From the NCBI GenBank assembly GCA_023213315.1, contig JAKCPI010015488.1:44097-108096 (forward strand): DNA of 64,000 nt. The letters are read 5' to 3'. The notes below the pieces were generated by a model, which saw only the letters and a list, made by a program, of their open reading frames with translations, searched no databases and had not been told where the DNA came from. This document shows, piece after piece, positions 11,901 through 24,130 of this stretch (the first letter of the stretch is position 1; every line of letters starts with the position of its first letter). This DNA is from Euborellia annulipes (lineage: Eukaryota; Arthropoda; Insecta; Dermaptera; Anisolabididae). The position numbers and the translations under genes were made by a program.

Positions 11901-14900
11901 TTTATTAGACTAGATTGACCCACTACTCATTGAATCTCATTGCAAAATAATAAATATAGCATTTTATAATCACGAAATATTTATAAGTGAAAGTAATTAC
12001 ATTATATTTTCAGGAAATGGCGGAAATTCTTGATCATCCGAGAGTATATAGTTTTTTACATGTTCCTGTTCAATCAGGAAGTGATGCCGTTCTTTCTGAT
12101 ATGAAAAGAGAATATTCTTGTGCTGATTTTGAACGTGTCGTTAATGTACTTAGAGGAAGGTAATAAACTATCTCATTAATGTTATTTTTGTTTTTTCGGA
12201 AACCTACTAAGTTAAATTGTTTGAAAATTTTTGTGAGTATGTTTATTTATAGGTAGACCAAACGTCCCATGGCTCCCGGGAATTGAATAGGGATCTTCAT
12301 AACACCAGCAAATAAACAGACTCATAAAAATTTTTAAATATTTCTATGACTTGTATTCATTGAATATTAATATCTTATTCAAATATATAGATCTCGAAAA
12401 GTATTTAAATATAAATAATACTCCTACCCCTAATGAGGATTTTGCTGCTAACAAAAGGGTGTTAGAGCAAATCCCTTGCTGGTTTAACAAGCGGCTGACA
12501 CCTTAGAAAAATGCAAGCCAACTGGATATATAGGGACATGTGAGCAGGGCCGGATCTAGGGGGGGGGCAGTGGGTGCGTGTGCCCCGGGCGGCAATTAAA
12601 GAAAGATTTACTAAAAAAAAGGTAAAATGATATGAATTTTATATAGAAAACTTTAAGGAGTGGGCGGCAAATTAAGTTTTGCCCCCCCCCCCCCCCTAAA
12701 AAATCTCCTAGTTCCGGCCCTGCATGTGAGTATTTGTTGGTGTGGTTTAGGATCAGGCGGGCTTGTGCAAAGGGAAGCACACCTATGCTCCGGATAAGCT
12801 GGAGATCCCGGGTTCAATTCTTGAGGCCACCAACAAATAAACATACTCAAAAAAATTCCGAATCGAGATTATACACTGCGCGTCAACAAAAACTTAACAG
12901 TTCGTTTCTTCTTAACAAGACGTGTTCTAATCCTATTTAATGATACTGTAATTTATTAAACATTTAATATGAAATATCTTATATTTTTTTTAAGTAAAAA
13001 TAACACAAATTCATATCATTTTAATAAATAATTAAAATTTAAATAAAACAAAGACAAAAATGTCGAAATTTTTTTTTTATTAACGCCAAAATTTCAAAAT
13101 AATCGACCATTAAGTTTTTCTCTGTCCATTTTATTGGAAATTCTAAAAAAACAAAGTTTTTGATTAATATCCAACAAGATATATCGAGATTATGTTGATT
13201 TGTCCTTTAAATTGAAAATCGACATATTTTTCTTTATTTTATTTAAATTATATTAAATTGATTTGTGATTTGTGTTAAATTTACTTATAAATGTATAAGA
13301 TATTTCATAATAAATGTTTCTGAAAATAGAGTATCATTAAGGTAAATTAGAACAGGTCTTCTTAAAAAGAAACAAAATGTTACGTTTTCATTGACGCGCA
13401 GTGTATATTGATCATTAATAAATATCTTATTCTAATTAATAGATCTCGAAAACTATTTAACCCCTGAATTGTGACTATCGGTATTAAGGAGTTTCTGAAA
13501 TTAGCGATTCAATTTAAATAGTTAGAGGAGTCGACTTTGTTGAAAAAGAAGAAATGAGCTGTTTCCAGCTCAGTTTTTCTTTCCGTTGCATAGAAAACAG
13601 CTTATTTATCTCCCTTCTTATAATTTTACTTTTTTGAATAAATTTTAATTAATTTATTTACTTCTTCCCATATTCGTCTATTTACATTTTTACCACAAAT
13701 TCTTAATTTACTTAATACGATCGTATTTAAAAATGAATTTTTTTTTAGTGTACCTGGACTCACCATTGCTACTGATATAATATGCGGCTTCCCAACTGAA
13801 ACAGAAGACGACTTTGCTGAAACATTGAAACTTTGTAAAAATTACAAATTTCCAAGTCTTTTTATAAATCAATTCTTTCCACGGCCTGGAACTCCTGCAG
13901 CTCGAATGCAACGAATCCCTCCTCAAGTGGTATGTAGTCAATTTAACATTTTATGAAATTTATTGAAAATCAATTGGCGAGTGCAAAAAAAAAAGATCTT
14001 AAACAGCAAAGTTATTTTGTCTTAACAAAAAACAATTTATATGCAGGCCTATATTTTTCTTTGTGGAAGGAGATCTTTAAATATGAGTTCGGATCTCCCT
14101 CCCACACAAAAATATTTTTCAAATACAGTATATTTATTGCATTTTGTTTAAAAATCCTTATCAAAGGCAAATTTTTTTAAATATAAATATTTTTTGTATA
14201 TAGGCCTCGAGGGATCGGGGTTCTCTTAAAAGCAAGGGTTTTTTTAAAGATTTTTTATATGTAAATACTTTCCTTTTTTGTTTATGCAAGGCATTTTCTC
14301 AATCTAAATTATATAAATATATTCCGTAAAAGTATATATATTTTAAAAAAATTAGAGTGGGGCCTCTCCCATATCAAAGAGCCTTCATATTGTTTTAGCT
14401 TAGGCTCTCATTGATCTTAAATCAGTATATACATAAGGGATGGTAATATATCCAAATTTTTTTTTTATATTTGTAATAGTGAATGACTTTTGATTTTTCC
14501 TTGCATTATTTCTGTTCAAATTGTTTGATTGATTTGATTTTGATTTTTCCTTGCATTATTTCTGTTCAAATTGTTTCACTAAATTCTTTGGTAGGCCATT
14601 GATAATCTTGTCACTCTGATTTGTTTTTTTATATATTTTCTTATTTTGCTAGGGCCAAAATTTTAAAATTAAAAAAACTTCCATTCAATTATTTCTGTTT
14701 CGAGATTTTTGTTCCTTTTCTGTAAAATTTTTTCTAAATTATTTGTTTCGTAGGTTTTTAAGTTGCTTCCAGTCTTTATATGACTTTTCAATTTTTCTTT
14801 CAGGTGAAAAATAGAACTAGAGAGCTATCACTCTTTTTTCAATCATATCAACCATATGAGCATAAAATAGGCCAAATTCAAAATGTTTTAGTAACTGAAG

Positions 14901-15199
14901 AATCGCATGATCGTAAACATTTAGTTGGACATAATAAATTTTATGAACAAGTCTTAGTGCCTTTAGAAAGTCGATTTCTTGGTAAAATGGTCAGAGTGCG
15001 AATTGAATCAGCATCGAAATTTAGTATGCATGGTAGAGTGATAGGTTCTGAGAAAGCTGTAAATCCAGTTCCTGCGTTGGCTCCTGGCGTTGTATCCGGA
15101 AATAAATATATTTTGGAGAAAAATTTCCCAGCGATTCCTGCCGCTCTACTCTTCATTGCGATTGCGTTTTTTATCAAATTTTTGTGGTTTAGATTTTGA
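5991..15199 (+). CDS. CDKAL1: CDKAL1-like threonylcarbamoyladenosine tRNA methylthiotransferase
   Basis: Eight exons: 5991-6282, 6586-6658, 7109-7266, 9026-9214, 10285-10487, 12014-12159, 13749-13929 and 14804-15199. All junctions are in phase and give 545 aa ending in TGA. The product is a radical-SAM enzyme that adds a methylthio group to t6A37 of tRNA-Lys(UUU). The N-terminal UPF0004 domain shows its three cluster cysteines (C75 in WGCAHN, C111 in [14 protein letters not shown]140 in SGCVPQG). The radical-SAM motif CxxxCxxC is C216, C220 and C223, followed by [21 protein letters not shown] and [10 protein letters not shown] are further family motifs. Exon 8 holds the TRAM domain (FYEQVLVP...GKMVRVRI) and a C-terminal hydrophobic segment at about 524-545, matching the ER tail anchor of animal CDKAL1. 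The first ~60 residues are less conserved. Introns contain many repeats. The exon 5 donor (GTGCTT) is weak but gives the family-consistent join. Paralogue CDK5RAP1 is excluded by motifs and tail. Confidence 0.95.
7267..8044. other. CDKAL1 intron 3, first part: unassigned, possibly LTR-like
   Basis: About 7290-7700 has a base composition unlike its surroundings, with direct cggagag-type stretches and a TATA-like ctttatac. It could be an old solo LTR on either strand. I could not find matching ends, a second copy or a duplication, so the call is weak. Open frames on the minus strand here show no known domain. Confidence 0.2.
8095..8141 (-). ncRNA. Hammerhead-like motif, left arm, intact stem I
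   Basis: On the minus strand: TATCGTC, core CTGAAGA, T, stem II GGGA...TCCC, GAAAC, GTC, GACGATA. Stem I pairs perfectly over 7 bp (TATCGTC with GACGATA). Its sequence differs entirely from the CAGCT/AGCTG stem at 1927, so pairing is kept while sequence is not. Confidence 0.5.
8200..8246 (+). ncRNA. Hammerhead-like motif, right arm, damaged stem I
   Basis: The core CTGAAGA (8207-8213) and GAAACGTC (8232-8239) match the left-arm copy, but stem I reads ATCATC against AACGAT and no longer pairs fully. This copy is probably decaying. Confidence 0.4.
9256..10094. repeat. Non-autonomous element with ttagagaat termini, interrupted by a SINE
   Basis: The left end reads caggtctattccctaaa and the right end ttagagaatcgacttgaatg. 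Related copies lie at 28264-28690 and 39403-39784. The interior is rich in gttaac/gttaaaa words. The SINE at 9537-9800 splits it. All lie in CDKAL1 intron 4. Confidence 0.55.
9537..9800 (+). repeat. tRNA-derived SINE, full-length copy
   Basis: The head has an A-box-like segment (ggcttggtgtagttggtag) and a B box (GGTTCGGATCC, 9595-9605). The body holds the shared motif ggcctgagttgccgaaaaga, then a gtgtgagtgt-rich tail ending in poly(A). It is a Pol III SINE by structure, not a functional tRNA gene: the cloverleaf does not close. Confidence 0.75.
10828..11318 (-). repeat. SINE tail fragment split by a hAT element
   Basis: On the minus strand, the gtgtgagtgt tail and the motif tggcctaagttgccgaaaag are interrupted by the 354-bp element at 10868-11221. 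Joining the flanks restores a SINE tail. In CDKAL1 intron 5. Confidence 0.65.
10868..11221 (-). mobile_element. hAT-type MITE with G-run ends, copy 1
   Basis: Ends are cataggcgccggaac and gttccggcgcccctg (imperfect inverted repeats). The perfect 8-bp duplication ctcatacg lies at 10860-10867 and 11222-11229. Long G and C homopolymers lie just inside the ends. Same family as 24739-25133 and 58595-58984. No transposase is encoded. Confidence 0.85.
12545..12722. mobile_element. 178-bp hAT-type MITE
   Basis: Ends are cagggccgga and tccggccctg. The perfect duplication catgtgag lies at 12537-12544 and 12723-12730. A G-run follows the left end and a C-run precedes the right end. The ends differ from the cgccggaac family. 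In CDKAL1 intron 6. Confidence 0.8.
12723..12858 (+). repeat. Second type of tRNA-derived SINE
   Basis: A tRNA-like head (ggtgtggtttaggatcaggc...cccgggttcaattc) supplies A- and B-box-like segments, with ttgttggtg / caccaacaa bracketing it. A related head lies near 21450-21525. It adjoins the MITE at 12545-12722. Confidence 0.5.
14488..14576. repeat. Direct duplication of 39 bp
   Basis: ttttgatttttccttgcatt and the bases after it occur twice, 50 bp apart, in the last CDKAL1 intron. It looks like a local tandem duplication. Confidence 0.6.
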
Positions 15200-16842
15200 T
15201 ATATGAATGTATATATTTTCAAATATAAAAATTGTGATTTGAATTTTTTTATTTCATTTGATTAGTGTTAATTCACTCATTACTTTTCCTATTTGCTCAA
15301 AGTCCTTTTCGTTTGGAGTTCCATTTTCCTAGTTTTTTTTCCTCTTGTTGTTGGTTATTCAGCCTCAGCCATATCTTACTTTAATTACAAATACAAATCA
15401 ATAATAGAATAGTAAACATTTTCCTAGTTTGATTGCAATCCCTTTCTTTTTCCACACTCATTGAAATTCCATCTTTCTTAAGAGATATTTCACTCCCTTG
15501 GGATGATGTAATCTACATCTATTCTAAAAATTCCAATTTATATCTTAGTATTTATTTTATTTTTTGTCCCCTATTCATCCAGTAGCCTATTATTCAAACA
15601 TATCCAAAATTTTCTCATTTTCGAACCAGCATCTTTTTTCCCTTGCCTACTTTTTTTTGAAAAGTTTTCAGGAAGCAAAATTCATACAGGTAATGTTTTT
15701 CATTAGATTAATCTATTATATATTTCTGTATATAGCAAAGTGTATATTCTTGAATAGTATTTAAGCATTTTCAATACATATAAATCACACATACTTTATT
15801 TTTGCTAATATGTAAAATTAAACCATTTCGACTAGTTTTTATTTTGAAATTTTTTTTTATAGAAACCTCTTTAATGAACGGCTTTCCCAATCATCAAATG
15901 AACCTCATTAATAATAATTGAAAAATAAACGGGGATTTTAAGCCTGATGACATCCCATTTAAAGAGGCCTCGCGAGGCCCCCTTAAGTGCGAGGGCCCAT
16001 TTCACCCACGCCTAGCTACGCCACTGATTAAAGATTAACACTACAATTGTTCTCCTTCCAATGAGTTATTTATTTGGTTTAAAACCATTCCTACTTAACT
16101 TTGAGTCGTAAACGTCATAAACTTTAAAATATTAACATTTAAAGTTCATTTTGAAAGCGTCTTCTTGTTTCTCTTTTTAATGGATGGAGATGATACCACC
16201 AGAGAAACTGACCTTCAGCAAAGCTTAATTTCTTTACGACGGTTTTCTTTAGAAAGGAAGATACGTATTATGATCAGTGATGAGATACATAATGTAGGAG
16301 AGGAAGAAGGACATAAAATGAGTTTTTATGAATTAATTAATTTCTATTTAAATCTTAAATAAGGCTATTATTTTACCTGAATTCATTCCGAAATTACCAA
16401 AATTGATAATAAATTTTAAAATACCCTCTCCCGAAAACTCACTTTAATTTTTCTAACTCTCATTAATTCATTCAATAAATTCAAAAAAACTTTAGATAAA
16501 AAAAAAACGCATTCCGTCTCATGTGACAAAAAATTTTTTTTCAATTGATTTGGTTACCAATTTGATGAGTGAGTATATTTTTTTGGCCTCGGGGGGGGGG
16601 GGGGGATTATTTCTTGCTCTAGCCAGAGGCCATAGGGGCATATTATTACTTTCTTGATATTAAAGTTGATAAATAAATTATTTTTTTTTATTAAAGGGTT
16701 AGACGACTAATTGAAAAGTCTCGATTTCATATTAAATAAAAAATTTTAGATCAAAAATGAAATATTTTAAAAATTTCTGTGCTGCAAATGGGTCTCTAGG
16801 TGTAGACGCGCGACTATGTTGCTAGGTGTGTACTAGACTTTA

Positions 16843-16886
16843 TGGAACTGAAGATCGCACAATAAAATTGGCCGAAACGTCTTGCA
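16843..16886 (+). ncRNA. Hammerhead-like motif, third sequence family
   Basis: Core CTGAAGA (16848-16854), a loop region with CAAT/ATTG pairing, then GAAACGTC (16874-16881). Stem I is weak. The motif lies in a short repeat-like segment whose minus strand has a 62-codon open frame of no recognised family. Confidence 0.35.
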
Positions 16887-17989
16887 ACAAAGGAGTTTGA
16901 TTTAATAATAGAGGCTGCATCCTCTTCATTCCTGTTAATGAATTCTACACAACCATTTTCTACATTAATCATACTTAGAATATTACAATTTATTTTATGC
17001 AAATAAAGTTTTATATGAAAATGTTTACTATGGGATCTTCTGAGCTCCCCAAACTCCCATGACTCCCTTGGGTTCTTTACACAACAATTTCAAGATTTCA
17101 ACAAATAACCAAAATTTAGTATTAATATGTTATAATTTGACAAATTTTATCTCGTTTTTCGAATAACATTTCATCTTTTCTTTTTTACTCGATTTTTTTA
17201 TATAAAAAAAAATTAGGTCTTTGGGGATATAATTCCATTTCCTCAAGAGCTTCGTTCTTTGTCGGTTTATTTAACAATTTACTCGGGAACAAATCACTTA
17301 ACAGTGACCTCACTCGACTTAGTGACCTTTTGCAACAGATTCTTGCTTAAATCTATAAGCCTTTTATATAAAGTGGCCCTTTTTCTTACGCTTCAAAAGT
17401 TTTCTTTTCTCACAAATTGTATAAGTTAATAAATATTTACTTAGTGACCTAGTCATTGGCAAAGAAGACTGAAAAGGATTTTGTTATAGCCTATAGGTCA
17501 ATTTCTATAATTTTTGTTCTTTGTTTAATTTTCTTCTCGAAATATTTTTTTTTCCCGATTCTTATTTTTTTTAAAATAAAATTTTCTTTTAGGTTTGTGT
17601 TTCGTCTTACATAATTTAATTTCAAAATACAAAACAATTGATGATCCATGTCAGCAAGACTTCTGGCTAATCACAAAGATTGCTGAAGGCGGGCGGTGCG
17701 ACTAGTAGGCCCTATATAATAATTCAAATAGTTTTCATACTATTTGTGTTTTAAAAACTATTTATTCTTATGATAGTTATATAAACATGGAGTACAAAAA
17801 ATAAATTATATATTGGGAAATAATAATAGGAAAGAAATAATCAATCAAGTGAAAGTTCATCCTAGTAAGGCAGGTTGCCATACTTCCAGGCGTTCATATA
17901 CTTCAATGCTTTTCTATGGGTTAACGCACACCGAAGAGGCAAAAACAAATGGACATGATTCAACATAATTGAACAAAATGTTTTGCCAT

Positions 17990-18142
17990 TTGCTCAATCG
18001 GTGTGAGTTGGCATTGAGCAAAACGTTTTGCTCTTGGACAAAACGTTTTTGATCAATCAGTGTGCATTGGCATTGAGCAAAACGTTTTGTCATTGAGCGT
18101 TTTTCTCAATCGGTGTGCGTTGGCATTGAGCAAAACGTTTTG
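17990..18142. repeat. Tandem repeat with internal palindrome
   Basis: About three diverged units of 55-65 bp contain ggcattgagcaaaacgtttt and tcaatcggtgtgcgttgg. A further partial unit (caaatcgttttgtcc) follows the hAT insertion at 20471. The hAT element therefore landed inside this array. Confidence 0.6.
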
Positions 18143-18548
18143 CTCTAGGACAGGGGTCTCCAAACTTTCCGGCCTTAGGGCCATACTGATTACTCCAGTA
18201 AGTTCCGAGGGCCAAAACCATATGTTTGGCCTCATCAATAAAAAACACTCACATGTCATGTCTTGTTAAACATATTATCATTGTAGCCGGTGGTTAAAAG
18301 TGAAATAGCCCACTGATGAAAAAAAAAAGTCCGAAAAAGTACGCAACGTTTAAAAAAGGCTGCAAATCGGACTAAAGTCCGCAAAACGTAAAATTAGTCC
18401 ACAACTACAAACTATTGTCAGTGGAAAATCTCAATTACATAAATCTCATTAGTATTTCATATGTCATTATGCTTGTTATAAGTTATGTTTTTATTTAAAA
18501 TGTATAAAAAGTTAGTTGGATTCATTTCAATAATTTGTTAGTTATTAT

Positions 18549-18948
18549 TAGGGTCCGACCGAAACAAGATTTTCAGCCGAAACCGAAACCGAATATTCGG
18601 CCTCAACCTTAGTTTCGGCCGAAACCGAAACCGAAACTTGTATTTCCTATAAAATTTTTTTTTTCATTTTACCTTTTTTTTTTTTTTTGAATTTTTTTCC
18701 CTCCCGTGAAAATCATTTTATCTTTTTTTTTAGGGAGACTAAAATTTTTTCTCCCTCAAGTGCAAATTATTTGACCTTTTTTTTTTTTTTTGCATGCGAG
18801 TCTCATCCCATTTTTTCAGACTCTGGTTTCGGCCGGCCGAAAGGTTCGGCCACTTTTTTGGCCGAAACCGAAACTACGGCCGAAACCATGATTTTTGGCC
18901 GAAACTGGCCGAAACCGTAACCGAAACCGAATATTCGGTCGGTTCCTA
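18549..18948. mobile_element. 400-bp hAT-like MITE nested in the 2.3-kb hAT
   Basis: Ends are tagggtccgaccga and tcggtcggttccta. The perfect duplication gttattat lies at 18541-18548 and 18949-18956. The body is built of ccgaaac / gtttcgg words (iterated subterminal repeats). Confidence 0.85.
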
Positions 18949-19113
18949 GTTATTATATACTGAAGTTAAATTTTCTGCATATTATACATGTCTTTACTCA
19001 TTACAATTCTGTGTTTCTTTATCCAACTTATCACAAAAACAATAACAATAAGCCTACAACAATGTTATGAGTAGTTAGCCCATGACCATATCAATGTAGA
19101 TGTCATTATAATA

Positions 19114-20300
19114 ACACTAGTCGACAAAAATGAACTTTTTTTCTTTCACAAGAATGAAGATATGAAATTCTAGAAGTATTTTTCATGCTGAATTCAAATA
19201 TCAATTCAGTTTTTCCCCATCAGGCACAATTTTAGAGATATAGAGCAAAATAGATTTTAGTCGAAAATGGGCTCTAAAACGGCTTTTATTTAAAATGTTC
19301 AAATTATTTTTAACGTGACACCCCGTCAAATTATGCAGATAGTTAGAATACATATAAATTTTAAGTTTCATTCCAATCGGAGGTCATTTAGACGTGCCTC
19401 AAACGGCTTAAAGTTTAGAAAAATCGAAATTTTCAAGATTTTTTTTGCTTTGGTCACCCCTAATACAATTTTAGAGATCCCTGAATGAAAAAAACATATA
19501 TGTACGATATTCTATAGTTCTTTGGCTTTCTAAAAATCACTCATTCGTAAAAATCTGTTAATTATTAACGAAATTATGAACAAAAACGTGAGCAAAGAAA
19601 AAACACAAGTACACTCACTGGACGAAAAAAATGGACCTCTTGTTCTTTTAGAAGTATAAAGAAAGATATGAGATTCAAAAAATATTTTTTTTTAATAATA
19701 TATAATAAAGTTAGGGCCCGTGACCCGATGCTCAGAGAGGATACATTAGCTTCTCGTAGATAGGGTTCGCTTTTTTAATTCAATTGAAGTCCATTTTTTC
19801 GACCAGTGAGTGTACTTGTGTTTTTTCTTTGCTCACGTTTTTGTTCATAATTTCGTTAATAATTAACAGATTTTTACGAATGAGTGATTTTTAGAAAGCC
19901 AAAGAACTATAGAATATCGTACATATATGTTTTTTTTCATTCAGGGATCTCTAAAATTGTATTAGGGGTGACCAAAGCAAAAAAATCTTGAAAATTTCGA
20001 TTTTTCTAAACTTTAAGCCGTTTGCGGCACGTCTAAATGACCTCCGATTGGAATGAAACTTAAAATTTATATGTATTCTAACTATCTGCATAATTTGACG
20101 GGGTGTCACGTTAAAAATAATTTGAACATTTTAAATAAAAGCCGTTTTAGAGCCCATTTTCGACTAAAATCTATTTTGCTCTATATCTCTAAAATTGTGC
20201 CTGATGGAAAAATTCTAACTACATATCTGAATTCAGGGTGAAAAAATGCACTAGGTTCACTAATCAGATTTCTTGTGAAAAAAACCTTGTCGACTAGTGT
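19114..20300. repeat. 1.2-kb foldback element inside the hAT element
   Basis: Long, almost identical inverted arms run from acactagtcgacaa to its complement. A second, smaller palindrome (cactcactggacg ... cgaccagtgagtg) forms the centre. The inner ends resemble the outer ends, suggesting an element inserted into its own relative. No coding frame. Confidence 0.75.
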
Positions 20301-20470
20301 AATTATTCAACATAAAATTAGAATACTTCAGTAAACTAAATTTAATTTGCTATAAAAAATGTTCTCTAAAAGAAGTTTTCAAGTTTGCTAGCTCTCCGCG
20401 GGCCGGACAAAATCCGTCCGCGGGCCGGATGTGGCCCGCGGGCCGTAGTTTGGAGACCCCTGCTCTAGGA

Positions 20471-22454
20471 CAAATCGTTTTGTCCTAAAAAGTTTTGCTC
20501 AATTGGTTGATATGCGTTCAGCCTAATTAGATCTTCTCTTCATCCCTCTTTTTACTTTTTTTTCCTAAATTTATTTCTATAATAATACGTGGGCTATCAA
20601 AGGGTTGACAAGGGGTTTGTTAAGGGTGGGAATATTTAAGAAAAAACTGGAATGTTTTATTTAAATCATCTGATAATATTTTTTTTCACCATTAAAGTAA
20701 AAAGTATTTTTTTTTAATGTTTTATTAACTGGGAATTGATATTTTGATAGAGAGCTCAAACAAGCATTGACGTTTTTAGTTAAGTGCAAGACTTAGAAGC
20801 TCTCTGTTCTCTCGTATTTCTTTTCTATTATTATCTTGTACTCGTATATATCTTGAAGTGAATAATTAAATACAACTTATTCCCTTGAGCGTATTATTAA
20901 AGGTAATTAACTCTTTTTTTTTTATTGAAGAAAAATGATATCAAATTTTTTTCTTATAAAATTTATCTTCCTTCAAATTATGATAATATTGATTATTAAT
21001 GAAATATTTTATACATGTCCTTTGAGATAGGGTAGGAGATAAGGAGGGGGTGAGCAAGTATGAATTATTAAAAAAATCTTTCACGCATAAAATTTTAATT
21101 TATTTATTAAACTCAGGTTATTATTTATATATCTCATATCATTCATGGCTTCTCAAGCAAACAGATTTCCTTGGATGTTTTTTTTTTTATTTATTTACCC
21201 TTCCTTGGATGTTACTTAGGTGGGTTTCATCTTTTGTAGGTTATTTATTTTTATTGTAAAGCAACTTGCCTAATTTTTTTAATGGAGGAAAACAATATTA
21301 GAAACAAAAAATTCGATATTGTAGCCTATATGCTCTCAAGATGGGGGAAAATAATTTTAAATATAGTCCTCTAACTCAAGTCTCCGGCAATCGAACCAGT
21401 CTTTTCGGGGCATCAATGTGCTACCCATTGCACCATGCCACAGGACCTTCGACCAAGATTGGTGCAAAGGGTTACACACTGATGCCCCTGAAAGGCTGGA
21501 GATCTTGGGTTCGATTTTTGGAGTCTATGGCCTTTGGAATTTGGGCAATACATACAAGAAGACTGTATTTTAGATTGATTATGATATCAGTTTCTAAATA
21601 AAAAAAATTTGATGGTAGTAGTTTTTTCTATTTGCGCCATTAATTAGACATCAGGCCGAACGTATTGCTTTTATCCATTAAAATATCATCCTAGTTTGTT
21701 TCTTTTTTTTTTTTTTGTTTTAACCACCAGAGGTCGATTAATTGAAAATTACTAGGGGAACTCAACCCCACTCTAGATATATAATCAATACATCTAACCA
21801 CTACTCCAGGGGGTAAGGAAATTCAATTACTCTTGATTTATTGAATTAATAAATTTTAGAAACAAGAATCAATATGATTAGATATTAGACGTTAGGATCG
21901 GAGGTTAATATTAATAAAATAAAAATCTTATAAGAAGAGATCCGAATTAAATTAAATTATTCTTTTGTATTGATTAAAATATCAAAATGAATAATGCAAA
22001 AAATTGTCTTCTCTGCTCTTATAAATATATTTTGGGAGATCTCTCTCTCTCTCTCTCTCTCTCTGAATGATAAGCAATCTACTTTATTCCGATATATAAA
22101 CCTCTGTATGGGTGTGTTTTATTGTGGACAGCCCTTACTCCTGCATTAATGAACCCATCAATCAATCAATCATATATTGACGCCGTTCCCGGTGGGTTAA
22201 GGCTAAAAGGATCAAAATCTTCATAGGGACTTGATTTTTTTATGCCATTCTATCGATATATATATATATAATTTATATATGCTTTATGCTTTTAGTCATA
22301 CATATTTTCTCTTTTCTCTCGTCAATAACGCAATTGGCGTATTTTGATCTCATCAAAAAGTATAAAAATACTAAAATGAAATGTCAATTTTATAATCCTA
22401 AATATATCCTAAGTATTATTTTGGTTGATTAATAAAATAAATATCAATAGACCT
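20471..22454. other. Intergenic stretch, no gene recognised
   Basis: About 20742-20902 reads like an exon end: a mixed-composition block closing on AAAG/gtaatt. It could equally be LTR sequence. A tRNA-like fragment lies near 21405-21530, and a (CT)n tract at about 22038-22062. The rest is AT-rich without structure that I can name. Confidence 0.4.
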
Positions 22455-23326
22455 ACTTATTTTTTACTTTTTCTTACTTATATATGAAATATATAAAGAA
22501 AAAGTATTGCGATCATGTCAAAAATTCGATAGGAACCAAACCAAGTGGATGCTTTTCCTTGTAATGCAAGTTGCCTTAGCTCCCAGGCGTTCCCATAAGA
22601 TTTCAAAATTTTCGGGCTCATCCTCTCATTTAATGGTATTTGTTAAAAATATTGAATTTTTTACAATTTTACTTTCTTTTACTTATATATGTTAATATAT
22701 ATAGAGAGAAAGTATTGGTTCATGTCAAAAATTCGATGTGGAGATTTTTATGGATATACACGTTTTGAGATCCCCTGAATCCAAAAAAGTGGTTTTCGCA
22801 ACTTGGTCTGTCTGTTTATAACCCCATATATTTATGTTATTTTTGGTTCTGTGTTCAATTTAAAGCATGAAGCATGAGGTCAAAATTTTATATTGAAGTT
22901 AGGCTCCCACCTACGGCGTGAAAATACGCTTTTAAACAAAATAAGTAGAAGTATTAGTACTTTACTGATGTACTTTTTTGATTTTTTCAAAATTCGCTCC
23001 ATCGATTTGGTTTAAAATTCATAAATCAATTATTTTTCAGATGCTCTTTAAAATGTATATTCTCATTTTGCCCTTGGAAACTTTTGAAGCCCACTTTACT
23101 CTTGTATTTATAGGAAAGATAGGAGAAATCGTTTCCATGGTAACAAAATATAAATATTTTCCCATGTTTATAAATTTTACATCTTAAATTCAAATGTACC
23201 ATACTGTCGGAAACTAAATAAATGTCGACACGACAAATCTGGTGTGACAAACACAGAACACAACTTTCTCTTACCCAAGCTAAGAGAATGTTGTATGCTG
23301 TGCGACCAGTCACATCAGATTTTTTA
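22455..23326. repeat. Copy of the tttttactttctc foldback family, diverged
   Basis: Contains the actttcttacttatatat end, the tgtcaaaaattcgat segment, the tggtttaaaattcataaatc segment and the central ctggtgtgacaaacacagaa palindrome of the family whose best copy is 60456-61591. Confidence 0.6.
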
Positions 23327-24130
23327 TTAAAGATTGCATATTCATTCTTATATTATCAGTTACTTCCTCTTCTAATTCCAAATCTAAATTCTTATAAATT
23401 TCTTAAGATCTTCAAATATAATTTTCAAAGAAATTAACAAAAAAAACATTCTTCAAGGAGGGGGGACCAGTAAAATTGTTTATTGATCATTTTTGATATT
23501 TAATTAAATAGATTTTCTCAAACCAATTATCTTAGCAGGCTAATTTATTATTTTAAAACAAAGTAATACACTTCAAACTTTTGACGTTATAATCGAATTA
23601 TAATTATTTAATATGGACAGGGAATATAAATGAATAATTTCAAAACTTTGATTCCCCCACTAATAGAGATATAAAATTCAAGATGAAATATTAAATTTCA
23701 GTTGAGATTTAATTTCACCAGTTGAAGAGCACTTTTTTAAATGCTTACTTCTAGTATTTCATTTCCCAATTATCTTCTTAGATTTTAACTGATAATAAAA
23801 GCGTCCCATCGATGCATCTCCTTTAAACGATATACTCAAAAGTGTAATAACTATTTCCATCTAAGCTGCAATAAATGAATCCATGAAATTCAAATACCAG
23901 CCAAGATCTTAGTCATAAAACGGCTAATAAATATTTTACAAATTCACCAAATCTTTTTCATAACATATAAATATATATATAGATATAAAAATATTGGATT
24001 TCGCTGTTGAAGTTGAAGTAAGGCTTATTACCACTAGCGTAGCCAGGATTTCGCTTCGGGGCATATAAAATAAAAAGAAGTTCCTTCTTAAGCGCCCCTT
24101 ACACGCCCTACTTTGGTTCACGAGCCCGGC

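Larger units (their letters stand above)
15200..18142. other. Region downstream of CDKAL1 without a recognised gene
   Basis: AT-rich 3' flank with no clear AATAAA close to the CDKAL1 stop. About 15950-16025 contains a fragment ending tagctacgccactg, resembling a hAT end. An open frame at 16165-16362 (65 codons, acidic second half) has no recognisable domain and no splice context. A G-run sits near 16590. The only structured item is the ribozyme-like motif near 16.85 kb. Confidence 0.5.
18151..20462. mobile_element. 2.3-kb non-autonomous hAT element
   Basis: Ends are caggggtctccaaac and gtttggagacccctg (perfect 15-bp inverted repeats). The perfect duplication ctctagga lies at 18143-18150 and 20463-20470. 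Subterminal ends carry ggccggac and gcgggcc blocks. No transposase frame was seen. Most of its length is other inserted repeats. A stray end of the same type (ggagacccctg) lies near 62660. Confidence 0.85.

Noticed and set aside
12734..12940. Plus-strand frame [14 protein letters not shown]...
   Set aside because: It translates the tRNA-derived head of a SINE.
16165..16362. Small gene encoding a 65-aa acidic protein
   Set aside because: No splice signals, no recognised motif, and AT-rich codons do not differ from background. Kept only as a note in the region entry.
18687..18920. Plus-strand frame of 77 codons
   Set aside because: It lies entirely in the nested 400-bp hAT-like MITE, built of ccgaaac iterations.
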